Shown: positions 31,237-39,285 of the stretch, piece by piece
Layout of the letters: each line of letters opens with the position of its first letter
How positions within the stretch are numbered: the stretch's first letter is position 1
DNA from: a virus
Strand: one strand, 5' to 3'
Virus record (IMG/VR): IMGVR_UViG_3300028840_005768
Coordinates: 1-64,000 of that record
DNA: 64,000 nt
Notes under the pieces: generated by a model
What the model saw: only the letters and a program-made list of their open reading frames with translations
Databases searched by the model: none
What the model was told of the DNA's origin: nothing
Position numbers and translations under genes: made by a program

Positions 31237-31444
31237 TGGCAGCCTCGCGATAGTAGTTCGAGTAGTAGTGAGCAAAGGGTTGTGACAGGATCTCAAGGAT
31301 CTCAGCCAAGCACGCAGCGTAGCTGGTTCGGAGTTTGTCACGCAGGGCGGCTGACGGGCGTTGACCTTGTTCAACCAGTGCGTGCATTTCGGCGTCAAAC
31401 TGTGGATCCACTCGGTGACGGCGGAGGATCTCGGAAAGGTTCAT
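31229..31444 (-). CDS. Small helical protein
   Basis: 71 residues (M-N-L-S-E-I-L-R-R-H-R-V). AGGTGACC precedes the ATG; a type III element lies 38 bp upstream, inside the methyltransferase gene. Not recognised. Confidence 0.65.
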   Translation of the reverse strand: MNLSEILRRHRVDPQFDAEMHALVEQGQRPSAALRDKLRTSYAACLAEILEILSQPFAHYYSNYYREAANV

Positions 31445-31448
31445 TTGG

Positions 31449-32240
31449 TCACCTCTTGTTCCTGTTGCAGTCTTGTGGCTTCATCTTAGAATCTCCGAAT
31501 TGGGTCCAAACGGTTGGCTCAAACTCGCCCAATTCATGTTCTTTTGCGATTTTCTGACAGTAGTCAGCATCAAGATCCATCGTGATGCAGGGACGGTTCA
31601 GGCGTTTACACACCCTCAACGTGGTCCCCGTGCCAGCAAAAGGATCACAAACGGTATCACCCTCACGAGTGGACAGTTTGATACACCGCTCCACGAGCCC
31701 TTCGTGGAGCTGTGTCGGATGCCACCGACGGCGCTGCTTGGAGTTGCCGGTCACTCGGGGGAAGTCAAACGTGTCCGCGGGAACCCGGCCCCGCGTGTCC
31801 GCCCGCTTGTCGCCGTTCAGCTGGCGCCAAGATGGGACGCGAATTTGATCCGGGTAAAGCGGGGCATTCTTCCAACGAAGCCGCCAAAGTGGCCGGTGAT
31901 TGTTTCCAAGATCCGTCTGGCGACATTGACCGAAGGTGAATGTCTGGACGCAAGGTTTCCATTCCAGCTCGGGTGATTCCCGGCGGAGCTGCTTCACGAT
32001 GGCACTCAGATCAAGAGTCCATTTGACATTGAAGCTGATCCAGACCGTCCATGCCGTTTCCACGAAACAGCGCGTCCAGTCTTCGAGCAGCTCGATGTAC
32101 TCCTCATCTGGGATGGAATCCTTGTACGTTCCATAGCCTAGGCCGATGTTGTCCGGCGGATCCGCGAAGATGCATTGGATGTCATCATCCAACCTCGGTA
32201 AGATGTCGAGGCAATCGCCGCAGTAGAGTCGTTGCATCAC
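31449..32240 (-). CDS. DNA adenine/cytosine-N4 methyltransferase, beta class
   Basis: 263 residues. Catalytic motif IV A-D-P-P-D-N (26-31) comes before the SAM-binding motif D-P-F-A-G-T-G-T-T (199-207), the beta-class order. The catalytic motif is DPPD rather than DPPY/W, which is unusual but occurs in phage enzymes with the following N-I-G-L. It likely protects phage DNA or marks it for regulation; no cognate nuclease is adjacent. Confidence 0.85.
   Translation of the reverse strand: MMQRLYCGDCLDILPRLDDDIQCIFADPPDNIGLGYGTYKDSIPDEEYIELLEDWTRCFVETAWTVWISFNVKWTLDLSAIVKQLRRESPELEWKPCVQTFTFGQCRQTDLGNNHRPLWRLRWKNAPLYPDQIRVPSWRQLNGDKRADTRGRVPADTFDFPRVTGNSKQRRRWHPTQLHEGLVERCIKLSTREGDTVCDPFAGTGTTLRVCKRLNRPCITMDLDADYCQKIAKEHELGEFEPTVWTQFGDSKMKPQDCNRNKR
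31482..31517 (-). promoter_or_regulatory. Type III conserved element, copy B
   Basis: Minus strand CCAACCG, 11 nt, TTCGGAGATTCTAAGATG. It lies within the last codons of the methyltransferase gene and 38 bp before the gene starting at 31444. Confidence 0.65.
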
Positions 32241-32404
32241 AGCCTCTCTCCGCAGCTACGGCATCGCTTTACACCTTGGACGACATAGGTGCCATGTTGA
32301 TGCGTACAAGTCTGGAGTCTCTCCCTGACAGCTCGCTCGTCTTCGCGCAGCATTTGTCGACGGTCAGGAGACGTGAAGATGTCGTACGTGAAGTCATAAC
32401 TCAT
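32237..32404 (-). CDS. Small zinc-ribbon-like protein
   Basis: 55 residues from ATG 32404; C-T-H-Q-H...C-R-S-C-G. Helical N-terminus. Overlaps both neighbours by 4 nt. Confidence 0.6.
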   Translation of the reverse strand: MSYDFTYDIFTSPDRRQMLREDERAVRERLQTCTHQHGTYVVQGVKRCRSCGERL

Positions 32405-32808
32405 CGATTGTCTCCATCCCCTTGCAGGGTTCCGACGTTCTGGCGCCGTGCCAAATCTTCCGCATTGGCACGGCAGACATCGCCAAGGTTGAGTCCAAGA
32501 TCCGTGCAGAGGGCCGCCACGTACCACATGACGCCACCTAGCTCTTTGGCAATCTTGGTGAGCCGCTCAGGAGTTACTTCGCAGTCATCATCACGGATGA
32601 TCTTCTTCACCTGGTTGGCAACTTGCCCCGCATGCCCCGCAAGCCGCAGTGTCGAGGGTGCTGCTTCGGGTGCTGCGTCGGCAACTTTCTCAGCCACCTC
32701 GCCAGCCTCGCCTGCTAGGCCGAGGGCGGGGTAAAGGATGACTGCACCTTCTGGATACACGCGAGTTCGTGCGGCAGCCTCTTGGTAGTCGTCGAAAGTA
32801 CGCATCAC
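32401..32808 (-). CDS. MazG-like nucleotide pyrophosphohydrolase
   Basis: 135 residues. G-L-A-G-E-A-G-E-V-A-E-K and K-E-L-G-G-V-M-W-Y-V-A carry the acidic metal-binding helices of the all-alpha NTP-PPase fold. It probably removes non-canonical or excess NTPs/ppGpp. A 30-residue Ala-rich insertion separates the first helix pair from R-D-D-D, longer than usual. Confidence 0.85.
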   Translation of the reverse strand: MMRTFDDYQEAAARTRVYPEGAVILYPALGLAGEAGEVAEKVADAAPEAAPSTLRLAGHAGQVANQVKKIIRDDDCEVTPERLTKIAKELGGVMWYVAALCTDLGLNLGDVCRANAEDLARRQNVGTLQGDGDNR

Positions 32809-33530
32809 TCACCTCTCATTCGCTTCAGGGTTTGCCAGTAGTAGGTTTCACAGTTGCCACAGTCTTTGCAGTACCCAGACCCGAGCGAGCCGCACATCGT
32901 GACCAATCGAGGAATGACAGCCGCGGTGTCACGCACAAGCGCTAGGGCGTACCCCATGAAAGCCGGCGTCGGGCACCAGTAGCTGTTGATGTGTCGTTGT
33001 TTCCAGGTGTATGCCGGCCCCTCGATGTTTTCCGTAACGTGCGGATAGACTGTTGGTTCCCCGGTGTAGTACGCCATGAACGTCAGCACGATTGGCACAC
33101 CAAAAAACGTCCATGCAGAAGCTGCTTTGCGTACCAAGCGAAGATTGGTTCCTGATGTGCGCAAGCGAACAAACATCAGATTGGGTGGGATGGGAGTAGG
33201 TGGCCGATGCCAGTGTTCCTCTTCACGGGGGTTTGCTGTGAACACTACCGGCGCCGGGAAGTCAAATTTCGGAATCGAAGTGTTGAAGAACCGATGCTCA
33301 TACTGCTCAGTATCTGCGATCACCTTCTCCCGCTCGATGTTGGAGTCGTGACCGCTGTTGACGCGCATGATGCCGCCTTCCGGCAGGGGCGGCATATGAG
33401 GAACCTGCGGATCTACATAGAAGGCGCCCAGCCGGTTGTAGAAACATTCGCCGCAACCAATCGGACATGGGCCTGATTGCGGCTTGCAGTCGTAGACGTT
33501 CGAGCCGGCTTGCTTCGGGTTACGAGTCAT
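32805..33530 (-). CDS. Radical-SAM-like iron-sulfur protein
   Basis: 241 residues from ATG 33530 (GGGAGAG upstream). C22-P-I-G-C26-G-E-C29 fits the radical-SAM cluster pattern C-x3-C-x2-C, followed by V-N-S-G-H-D-S-N, and a second cluster near the end (C-G-S-L-G-S-G-Y-C-K-D-C-G-N-C). The cluster assignment is inference from spacing. It lies directly downstream of a cysteine desulfurase gene, which could supply sulfur for its clusters or for its reaction. Confidence 0.55.
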   Translation of the reverse strand: MTRNPKQAGSNVYDCKPQSGPCPIGCGECFYNRLGAFYVDPQVPHMPPLPEGGIMRVNSGHDSNIEREKVIADTEQYEHRFFNTSIPKFDFPAPVVFTANPREEEHWHRPPTPIPPNLMFVRLRTSGTNLRLVRKAASAWTFFGVPIVLTFMAYYTGEPTVYPHVTENIEGPAYTWKQRHINSYWCPTPAFMGYALALVRDTAAVIPRLVTMCGSLGSGYCKDCGNCETYYWQTLKRMRGE

Positions 33531-33550
33531 AGGTCTCTCCCAAGAAAGTC

Positions 33551-33584
33551 GAAAAGCCGCCTCACGGAGAACCATGAGCCGGCT
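33551..33584 (-). terminator. Terminator after the cysteine desulfurase gene
   Basis: 13-bp stem with two mismatches (AGCCGCCTCACGG / CCATGAGCCGGCT), loop AGAA, then TTTT on the minus strand. The ribosome site of the next gene follows immediately. Confidence 0.7.
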
Positions 33585-33602
33585 TGTGGAACACTTGGTT
33601 GA

Positions 33603-34748
33603 CTACCAAGCAGCGAGAATGTGATTGAAGACTTCCATGAATCGATCGATCTCGTCTTCCTGATTGAAGTAGCTCAGGCTGATTCGCGTGGAAGCTGGGA
33701 TCTCCAGTGCCTTGTGTAGCGGGATGGCGCAATGGGTACCCGCACGAACTGCAATCTCGTGCTCAGCAAGTCCATGGGCTAAGTCATGGGGGTGGATTCC
33801 GTCGACCGTGAAGCTGAGGATGGCACACCGTGGGTTAACGGGTCCGAGAATTGTGACACGCTGGTGGGCATGTAGGCGGTTGTAGGCGTAGCGAGTGAGC
33901 CTCTTCACATGCCGATGAATGGCGTGGCAGCCAATACGCTGCCAATAATCACAGGCTGCTCCAAGACCGATTGCTTGGAGAATGGGCGGGGTACCGGCTT
34001 CCAACTTGCGGTGGCCAGGTACATAGTCCTGGATGCTGGCGTCCTGCACTATTCCGCCGCCAAAAATGCAAGGTTCCATTTCTGCCAGGCGATCCTCGCG
34101 AACGTAGAGAACTCCAACGCCGGTTGGCCCATGCATCTTGTGACCACTGAAGGCTAGGAAATCGATGTTCTTGCACTGGTGTGGAATATGCGGGATGCTT
34201 TGGGCAGCATCGACCACGACAACAGCATCGGCGCGGTGCGCCAAGGTAGTGATCAAGCCTACCGGGTTGACACATCCGAGCACGTTGCTGACCGCAGGGA
34301 AGGCGATGATCTTGGTAATGCCATGTCGGATCTGTGCTGCAATGGCTTCCTGTGACAGAGGAATGCTGAATCGACCCGCCTGAAACAGGTGTAAGACGCA
34401 AAGCTTCGCACCGGTCCGCTTGGCGAGCTGCTGCCAGGGGATCAGGTTGCTGTGATGTTCCATCGCGGTGACGAGGATCTCGTCACCTGGACCAACATGC
34501 CGGTCACCCCAACTCCTGGCGACCATGTTGAGGGACGCTGTGGCCCCACTTGTGAAGATCACTTCCTCCGGCTTTGCCTGAATGAAACTGGCGACCTGTC
34601 GGCGGGCCCTTTCGTAACGATCGGTTGTCTTCACTGCGTAGGCATGCAGGCCGCGATGGATGTTGCTGTATTCACGGGCAGCATCCTGCATGGCATCCCA
34701 AGCAGTGTCGAGGCATTGTGTGCTAGCAGCGTTGTCGAGGTAGATCAT
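33603..34748 (-). CDS. SufS/CsdA-type cysteine desulfurase
   Basis: 381 residues, class V PLP enzyme. Visible: substrate-region L-D-N-A-A-S, M-E-H-H-S-N (96-101), D180 in V-V-D-A-A-Q-S, PLP lysine K204 in S-G-H-K-M-H-G-P-T-G, and the persulfide cysteine C340 in R-A-G-T-H-C-A. All catalytic residues are intact. It liberates sulfur from cysteine for Fe-S clusters or thio-modification. It is rare in phages. No SufE-like partner is seen. ATGA overlap with the preceding gene. Confidence 0.92.
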   Translation of the reverse strand: MIYLDNAASTQCLDTAWDAMQDAAREYSNIHRGLHAYAVKTTDRYERARRQVASFIQAKPEEVIFTSGATASLNMVARSWGDRHVGPGDEILVTAMEHHSNLIPWQQLAKRTGAKLCVLHLFQAGRFSIPLSQEAIAAQIRHGITKIIAFPAVSNVLGCVNPVGLITTLAHRADAVVVVDAAQSIPHIPHQCKNIDFLAFSGHKMHGPTGVGVLYVREDRLAEMEPCIFGGGIVQDASIQDYVPGHRKLEAGTPPILQAIGLGAACDYWQRIGCHAIHRHVKRLTRYAYNRLHAHQRVTILGPVNPRCAILSFTVDGIHPHDLAHGLAEHEIAVRAGTHCAIPLHKALEIPASTRISLSYFNQEDEIDRFMEVFNHILAAW

Positions 34749-34963
34749 TCGGTGGTCGCTTGTCGCAGGCCGATTGTGATAACGGGAATCAGGTCACCAG
34801 GTTGCACGTCCATGTCTTTGCCCTGATAGTCCAAGGTGAGCAGGCAATCAGCTGCCCCCGTAGCGTCGAGGACGCCTTCGAATCGTGCCATGATCTCCGC
34901 GACCTTCTCACCTCGAATCTTGGCAGAGCGGACACGTTCAAGTGCTTCTTGGTGGATTGGCAT
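34745..34963 (-). CDS. Small hypothetical protein
   Basis: 72 residues from ATG 34963. Helical start, then a beta region with L-D-Y-Q-G-K-D-M-D-V-Q-P-G-D. It is co-translated with the cysteine desulfurase and could be a partner; it lacks the Gly-Gly end of sulfur carriers. Confidence 0.6.
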   Translation of the reverse strand: MPIHQEALERVRSAKIRGEKVAEIMARFEGVLDATGAADCLLTLDYQGKDMDVQPGDLIPVITIGLRQATTE

Positions 34964-35117
34964 TCTTTCCTCTCTCGATATAGGGGGCATTCAATACAGC
35001 ACCCTGCTTCCAGGATGATGCAATTTGATCTGGTTTCCCATGTTGGCCGCAGATAGGGCATATCCAACCATCTGCCACGAAACGCACACGGGTGTTGCAT
35101 TTCCAACAGAGCGGCAT
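34938..35117 (-). CDS. Small zinc-ribbon protein
   Basis: 59 residues: M-P-L-C-W-K-C-N-T and C-P-I-C-G form a complete ribbon. GAGGTGAACC precedes ATG 35117. Confidence 0.65.
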   Translation of the reverse strand: MPLCWKCNTRVRFVADGWICPICGQHGKPDQIASSWKQGAVLNAPYIERGKNANPPRST

Positions 35118-35120
35118 GGT

Positions 35121-36128
35121 TCACCTCTTGAATTGTGGCCGTGCGCACTCGTTGAAGAACTGTTCTTCTGCAGATCCGTCTGTTGCGAGTCCGATTGCCA
35201 TGGCTTCCAGCGTTTCGATTTGGGCGTCGGACTCCTCGCGAGTCATGTCGAGGAATACATGGCCAGAAGTGATAGCGCTCCAGCATCGCTCGACCCGCCC
35301 CAACAGCGCCTGTTGATGCTCAGGGCTTACGCGTGCCCGGTGGTTGGCCACCCGGAGCAAGGGGTACTGGCCTTCAAGGGCGTTGCCAGTTGGCTTGGAG
35401 ACCAGCTCATCGATGAAGACCACCGTCTCGCCGCCGATTGGTTCGTCCAGAAGCCAACTGTAGAGGGAGCACTGATCGGCGTACTCGTCCTGGCAGTTCT
35501 CCATCCAGTCACGGTTGATCTTCAGACCGCGGTACTGCCACGGCATGAACAGCTTGTGTGCTTTGCCGTGGGATCGACTCGGCTTGCCCCCATACCCGTC
35601 GCGGCAGAGCATATAACCCTTAGCAGGGCTGGCGGAATACTTGGAGCAGAATCCTTTCACCTTCCAGTCGAAGACGACACTGATCCGTCCCTCACCCAGA
35701 TCGAGAACAAAGCGGCAGTCGGGCTTACCGAGAAAGGGGGCCCCACCAATTGTGCCGTCCACCTTGAACTCGAAGCGCGGCGGCTCGATGGAGCTGGCCA
35801 AGAGAGCACATAGCTCATCGTACGCCTTGGTCAGCTTGTAGGCCTCAAAGCAGTACTTGCCGGCTTCCCGGGCGAAGTCGCGGTTCGGCTCGTCGACTTG
35901 ATCCTCGAAGATCGCCTCAAACTCATACTTGGGATTCGAACCGGCTCCAAAGAGAGCAGCGTGCAGTTCCGCCTTGACATAGGCGTCAAAAGCACTGCCC
36001 ACGCACATCGGAGCCGTTTGTGGCAGTCGGCCGGGTCGGTTTTCTGAGAGATATCGGAGGTAGAATTCATCCTGGTCCTTCTCGAATAGGGCCAGGGATG
36101 AGTAACTCAAATACGTTGGCGTTCTCAT
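35121..36128 (-). CDS. RecB/Cas4-like PD-(D/E)XK nuclease
   Basis: 335 residues from ATG 36128. Y-L-S-Y-S-S-L-A-L-F-E is the usual N-terminal helix; G-K-P-D-C-R-F with V-F-D-W-K-V-K-G supplies the D...D-x-K catalytic residues. No four-cysteine Cas4 cluster is evident. Likely a phage recombination exonuclease; a recombinase partner is not identified in the window. Confidence 0.8.
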   Translation of the reverse strand: MRTPTYLSYSSLALFEKDQDEFYLRYLSENRPGRLPQTAPMCVGSAFDAYVKAELHAALFGAGSNPKYEFEAIFEDQVDEPNRDFAREAGKYCFEAYKLTKAYDELCALLASSIEPPRFEFKVDGTIGGAPFLGKPDCRFVLDLGEGRISVVFDWKVKGFCSKYSASPAKGYMLCRDGYGGKPSRSHGKAHKLFMPWQYRGLKINRDWMENCQDEYADQCSLYSWLLDEPIGGETVVFIDELVSKPTGNALEGQYPLLRVANHRARVSPEHQQALLGRVERCWSAITSGHVFLDMTREESDAQIETLEAMAIGLATDGSAEEQFFNECARPQFKR

Positions 36129-36624
36129 CGATTCTCCAGTTGGTTGGATCAATTAGGCGATAGTCAACAGCACACCGTTGAAGGAAGACGGGAAGTGCCT
36201 GATCAATACGATGCGCCTCTTCGACGGTGTGATATCGTCCATGTTGCTGGTACGGTACGCTTCGCTGAATGAGGAAATTGATCGATGGGTATGCCCGCTC
36301 AAAAGCAAGAGCAATCTGTATCAGTTGGTTGGTCACCGGGCTGTCGTAAGCATCTGCATAGAAGCACTGAAGCAGTAGCGGTGAATCAGTGACAATTCGT
36401 TCTACGCCACCACAGAGAAAGAGGCGTTCTACCTCAAACTGGCGGGAGAAGGTTTGGACGTACTGCCAGCCATCCGTGATTCGCCGACCTTCGTAGACCC
36501 AATCCTTGATCAGCTCTGGCACCAATTCGATATTGACGCCCTGGGTCTTGAGATGCGCAAAGAGGTGCGCAGCCAGTGTGCTTTTGCCGACACCCGGACC
36601 ACCATAGAGGTTGATCCGGTTCAC
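36067..36624 (-). CDS. P-loop NTPase, nucleotide-kinase-like
   Basis: 185 residues. Walker A G-G-P-G-V-G-K-S-T (8-16), T-D-S-P near 90 as Walker B/lid region. Resembles AAA_28/NadR-like and thymidylate-kinase-like phage proteins. The start overlaps nothing upstream, and the 3' end overlaps the nuclease gene by 62 bp. Confidence 0.75.
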   Translation of the reverse strand: MNRINLYGGPGVGKSTLAAHLFAHLKTQGVNIELVPELIKDWVYEGRRITDGWQYVQTFSRQFEVERLFLCGGVERIVTDSPLLLQCFYADAYDSPVTNQLIQIALAFERAYPSINFLIQRSVPYQQHGRYHTVEEAHRIDQALPVFLQRCAVDYRLIDPTNWRIDENANVFELLIPGPIREGPG

Positions 36625-36625
36625 T

Positions 36626-37027
36626 TCAAATCACTGCCTCCCAGATACGACCGTCATCAATGTGCCAATGACCAAAGTGCGGTGGATAGTCGTGCATTGC
36701 TTCATGCACGAGAATTGCTGCCCCGTACGTGGTACTCTTATCAAGAACAGAAACGTCAATGCAGACGCCCGGCACCCAGACATAGTTCAATCCATCAGTT
36801 CCCTCAGGAAGTTGGAGCACAGCGACTCGAAAGCGACCGATCCGGTTGTACCGCCGGATGGTGTAGTCGATCACATGCTTCATTCCCGGGTCGTCGCATT
36901 CCACCTGTTCTAAGTGAGCAATGACAGCGTCCAGCCATACCTGCTCTCGGGCTCCACCGCAGGGCGCCAGAGAACAGGCATAAGGCCAGAGGATGAAAAC
37001 GACAATGGCGAGGCGGACGTACTTCAT
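36626..37027 (-). CDS. Exported small HExxH metalloprotease-like protein
   Basis: 133 residues. An N-terminal signal sequence (V-R-L-A-I-V-V-F-I-L-W-P-Y-A-C) with a possible lipobox cysteine is followed by a mature domain containing V-H-E-A-M-H (HExxH zinc motif) and downstream His/Asp residues (H-F-G-H-W-H-I-D-D). It could act on the cell surface or on peptidoglycan-linked protein. Confidence 0.65.
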   Translation of the reverse strand: MKYVRLAIVVFILWPYACSLAPCGGAREQVWLDAVIAHLEQVECDDPGMKHVIDYTIRRYNRIGRFRVAVLQLPEGTDGLNYVWVPGVCIDVSVLDKSTTYGAAILVHEAMHDYPPHFGHWHIDDGRIWEAVI

Positions 37028-37254
37028 TGGACCTTGATTTGACCGTCCTCGACGGCAATACCGGCCGCCTCCAAGGTTTCCTGGTCTTCGTTATCCAGGG
37101 ATGTGGTCACCAAAACACCACAGCTCCCAGAGAAGTAGGCGACCATGATTCGGCGCCCTGGCAACTCCAGGAAGATGTCAACGTCATCATCGCTGTTCTC
37201 GATGGAGACGTGGATCGGGGTGTCTTCATGTGGTTTCGTTGCGAATCTAGCCAT
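37024..37254 (-). CDS. Small beta-rich protein
   Basis: 76 residues, alternating strands and an acidic C-terminal helix. Overlaps neighbours. Not recognised. Confidence 0.55.
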   Translation of the reverse strand: MARFATKPHEDTPIHVSIENSDDDVDIFLELPGRRIMVAYFSGSCGVLVTTSLDNEDQETLEAAGIAVEDGQIKVQ

Positions 37255-38266
37255 TGTCAGTAGCTCCCTTTCGATCGAGGTAATCAGCAGAAACAGACTT
37301 GAGAATCATGCGTCCTTGCAGAACGTCGCTCCATTGCTCCTGCAATGGCGTAATGACGATGCCTTCTCGCCCCTTGAACTTGCAGCGGATCTGACCCGTC
37401 GTTGTCACCGTGGTCGGGCCGTGTGTATACTCTTCGACCAGGTCGGGTGAGAAGGGGCCTTCGTAGAAAAGAGGAACGGTGGGAATCTCTTGACATTCAT
37501 CAACCAGTTCCGCCCAGTCGAGGTACTCGCCACCGATACTGATGTCGAAGATGCGGTAGCCGAGCCCGCCGTAGTCCATGTCTTGGATGCCTGGTCCGAA
37601 GATTTCACCGAACACGACCACCGGCTCCCCGCCTGCGCTCAGCATGCGAATGAGATCCCGAAGCTGATCATCTTCGAGCGGCTTCCAGTAACGGCACACC
37701 CTGCCGCGGGCATCATGCTGCTTCAACTGGATTCGATGGCTACCAGCGACCCATTCTCCGTCGATGAGGCCGATGCGACTATTCGTGCCGTGGATCTTCT
37801 CGGTGATGCGGACCGGCGTCCCCTCGGGAATGGCCTCAGGATACCGCCAGTAGTGTTGGATGCTGGTGTAGCGGTGGAAGAGCGGGTGCTCTGGTATTGA
37901 GTCGCCAGGGATCTCTGGCGGCTCATACTTCTTTGCGCCATACAGTTGAGTCACGTCCCAACCATCAATGTTGACGACAAATCCGTACGACGGGACACCT
38001 CGCAGCCGGCAGGCTGCCACCCGACACTGAGTCTTTTCGCCTTCCCACAAGGCATGCTTGAGATATTGCTGTACCCCGAGCCGAGCAGAGACGTCCGGCG
38101 GCAACAGCATATCGGGCGGGAAGTAGGCGACCTTCTCTCCAGGCCGGTGGGTGTCTTTGGGCACGACAACCTGCGTCCCGAGGATCTTGGCGATCTCCAA
38201 TCGGTCCGCATTCGGGTGCGGATCGATCTCCTGAATCTCCTGGATCGTGATCGCGATGTCGCTCAT
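37247..38266 (-). CDS. RNA ligase, DraRnl/Rnl5-like
   Basis: 339 residues. An N-terminal OB-like domain (H-P-N-A-D-R-L-E-I-A-K-I, about 17-30) precedes the nucleotidyltransferase domain with K157-I-H-G (motif I), F-G-E-I-F-G (219-224), K-G-R-E-G-I-V-I (298-305, motif IV) and L-K-S (motif V, K323). OB domain first is the layout of the Deinococcus RNA ligase family. With two tRNAs and a tmRNA in the element, repair of cleaved tRNA is a natural role. Confidence 0.88.
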   Translation of the reverse strand: MSDIAITIQEIQEIDPHPNADRLEIAKILGTQVVVPKDTHRPGEKVAYFPPDMLLPPDVSARLGVQQYLKHALWEGEKTQCRVAACRLRGVPSYGFVVNIDGWDVTQLYGAKKYEPPEIPGDSIPEHPLFHRYTSIQHYWRYPEAIPEGTPVRITEKIHGTNSRIGLIDGEWVAGSHRIQLKQHDARGRVCRYWKPLEDDQLRDLIRMLSAGGEPVVVFGEIFGPGIQDMDYGGLGYRIFDISIGGEYLDWAELVDECQEIPTVPLFYEGPFSPDLVEEYTHGPTTVTTTGQIRCKFKGREGIVITPLQEQWSDVLQGRMILKSVSADYLDRKGATDNG

Positions 38267-38670
38267 TGGATCTCCAGAACGTCGCCGGAAAGACAGGTGA
38301 TATGGGCGGGAATGTTGACGTGCAGGCGACCACCGCTTCGTGTGAGACGAACAGGCATCTTCTGGAGGGATTCACCGCCACGCCGGTGACACAAGACCGC
38401 TTGCCGCGCTTCTGCTTGGCGAGGGGGCGTATCAAGCCCGGTCACCTCGTAGAGTGACTCTTGTCGATCGACGACCTTGTAGTCACACACACCGTCCAAA
38501 CGCAGTTGACGTAGGATGCGATCTGGCGAGGCAGGGGCAATCTGTGTTCGTTGGAAGATCCAGTCATGCAGCTCACGAATGTGAAATTGCTGCGGCCCGT
38601 CGTGCCAGCGCTGCCGCATGAATTGGGCGACATGGTCACCGATGTTGGTTTGTACTCGCTCTAGGCTCAT
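38263..38670 (-). CDS. Possible winged-helix protein
   Basis: 135 residues. Residues 20-75 (I-R-E-L-H-D-W-I...I-L-R-Q-L-R-L-D-G-V-C-D-Y-K-V) fit a winged helix. ATGA overlap with the RNA ligase start suggests co-expression. Confidence 0.6.
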   Translation of the reverse strand: MSLERVQTNIGDHVAQFMRQRWHDGPQQFHIRELHDWIFQRTQIAPASPDRILRQLRLDGVCDYKVVDRQESLYEVTGLDTPPRQAEARQAVLCHRRGGESLQKMPVRLTRSGGRLHVNIPAHITCLSGDVLEIQ

Positions 38671-38918
38671 TCAGATACTCCGAAGGTTCGTTGAAGGACT
38701 TTGACGGTGAGTGGAGTCACTCGGCCGGCATCCAAAGGAACGGTATGTTTCACCTTTTCTTGCAGGATGCGGGCGGCTTCCACGGTGACCGGGCTGATGC
38801 CGGCATTTGCGGCCTGCTGCAGCTCTTTGATTTGCTGGATGCAGCAGTGCTTGATCTTCTTGCCGCTGCCACAGGGGCAGGGAGCGTTGCGTTTGATTCG
38901 AGTGCTGAGTAGTCTCAT
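38667..38918 (-). CDS. SEC-C motif protein
   Basis: 83 residues. N-A-P-C-P-C-G-S-G-K-K-I-K-H-C-C (11-26) is a full SEC-C zinc motif, as in the SecA tail, followed by a helical region. Such modules bind zinc and contact ribosomes or SecB-like partners. Confidence 0.85.
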   Translation of the reverse strand: MRLLSTRIKRNAPCPCGSGKKIKHCCIQQIKELQQAANAGISPVTVEAARILQEKVKHTVPLDAGRVTPLTVKVLQRTFGVSE

Positions 38919-39283
38919 CCCTGGTACCCCGTACCGGCTGCAATCAGCTCAGCCGCCACCCGCTTCGAGATGGGGAGGAGTTCAGTCTCACCGCCGCGGA
39001 TCACCGACAGTTGGCACTGCTCGAAGCCGGGCGGTAGGCAGACAGAGAGGTCATCAACAGGCGTCAGAATCTCACGGGTGCCCTTTCTGGTAGGCCACTC
39101 GATCGAAGAGGCGATCTTGCATCGTCCACCTTCAAACGAGATACCGGCGGCAATCAGCGCGAGAGCAACCTTCCTGGAGATGCGATGATAATCATGGTGG
39201 CCACGTACAACTTCCAGTGCGTCGGGCAGCAAGACGCAGATGCTGTCAGGTCGTGGCAGTGCTGGTACGCCCTTGGTGATCAT
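38915..39283 (-). CDS. Hypothetical protein with internal repeat
   Basis: 122 residues. The pattern I-S-R-K-V-A-L-A-L-I-A-A-G recurs as I-S-K-R-V-A-A-E-L-I-A-A-G, suggesting two copies of one small domain. Function unknown. Confidence 0.6.
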   Translation of the reverse strand: MITKGVPALPRPDSICVLLPDALEVVRGHHDYHRISRKVALALIAAGISFEGGRCKIASSIEWPTRKGTREILTPVDDLSVCLPPGFEQCQLSVIRGGETELLPISKRVAAELIAAGTGYQG

Positions 39284-39285
39284 TG

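Noticed and set aside
35025-35813. Plus-strand frame of 262 codons opposite the RecB-like nuclease
   Set aside because: Shadow of a gene with clear catalytic motifs on the minus strand.
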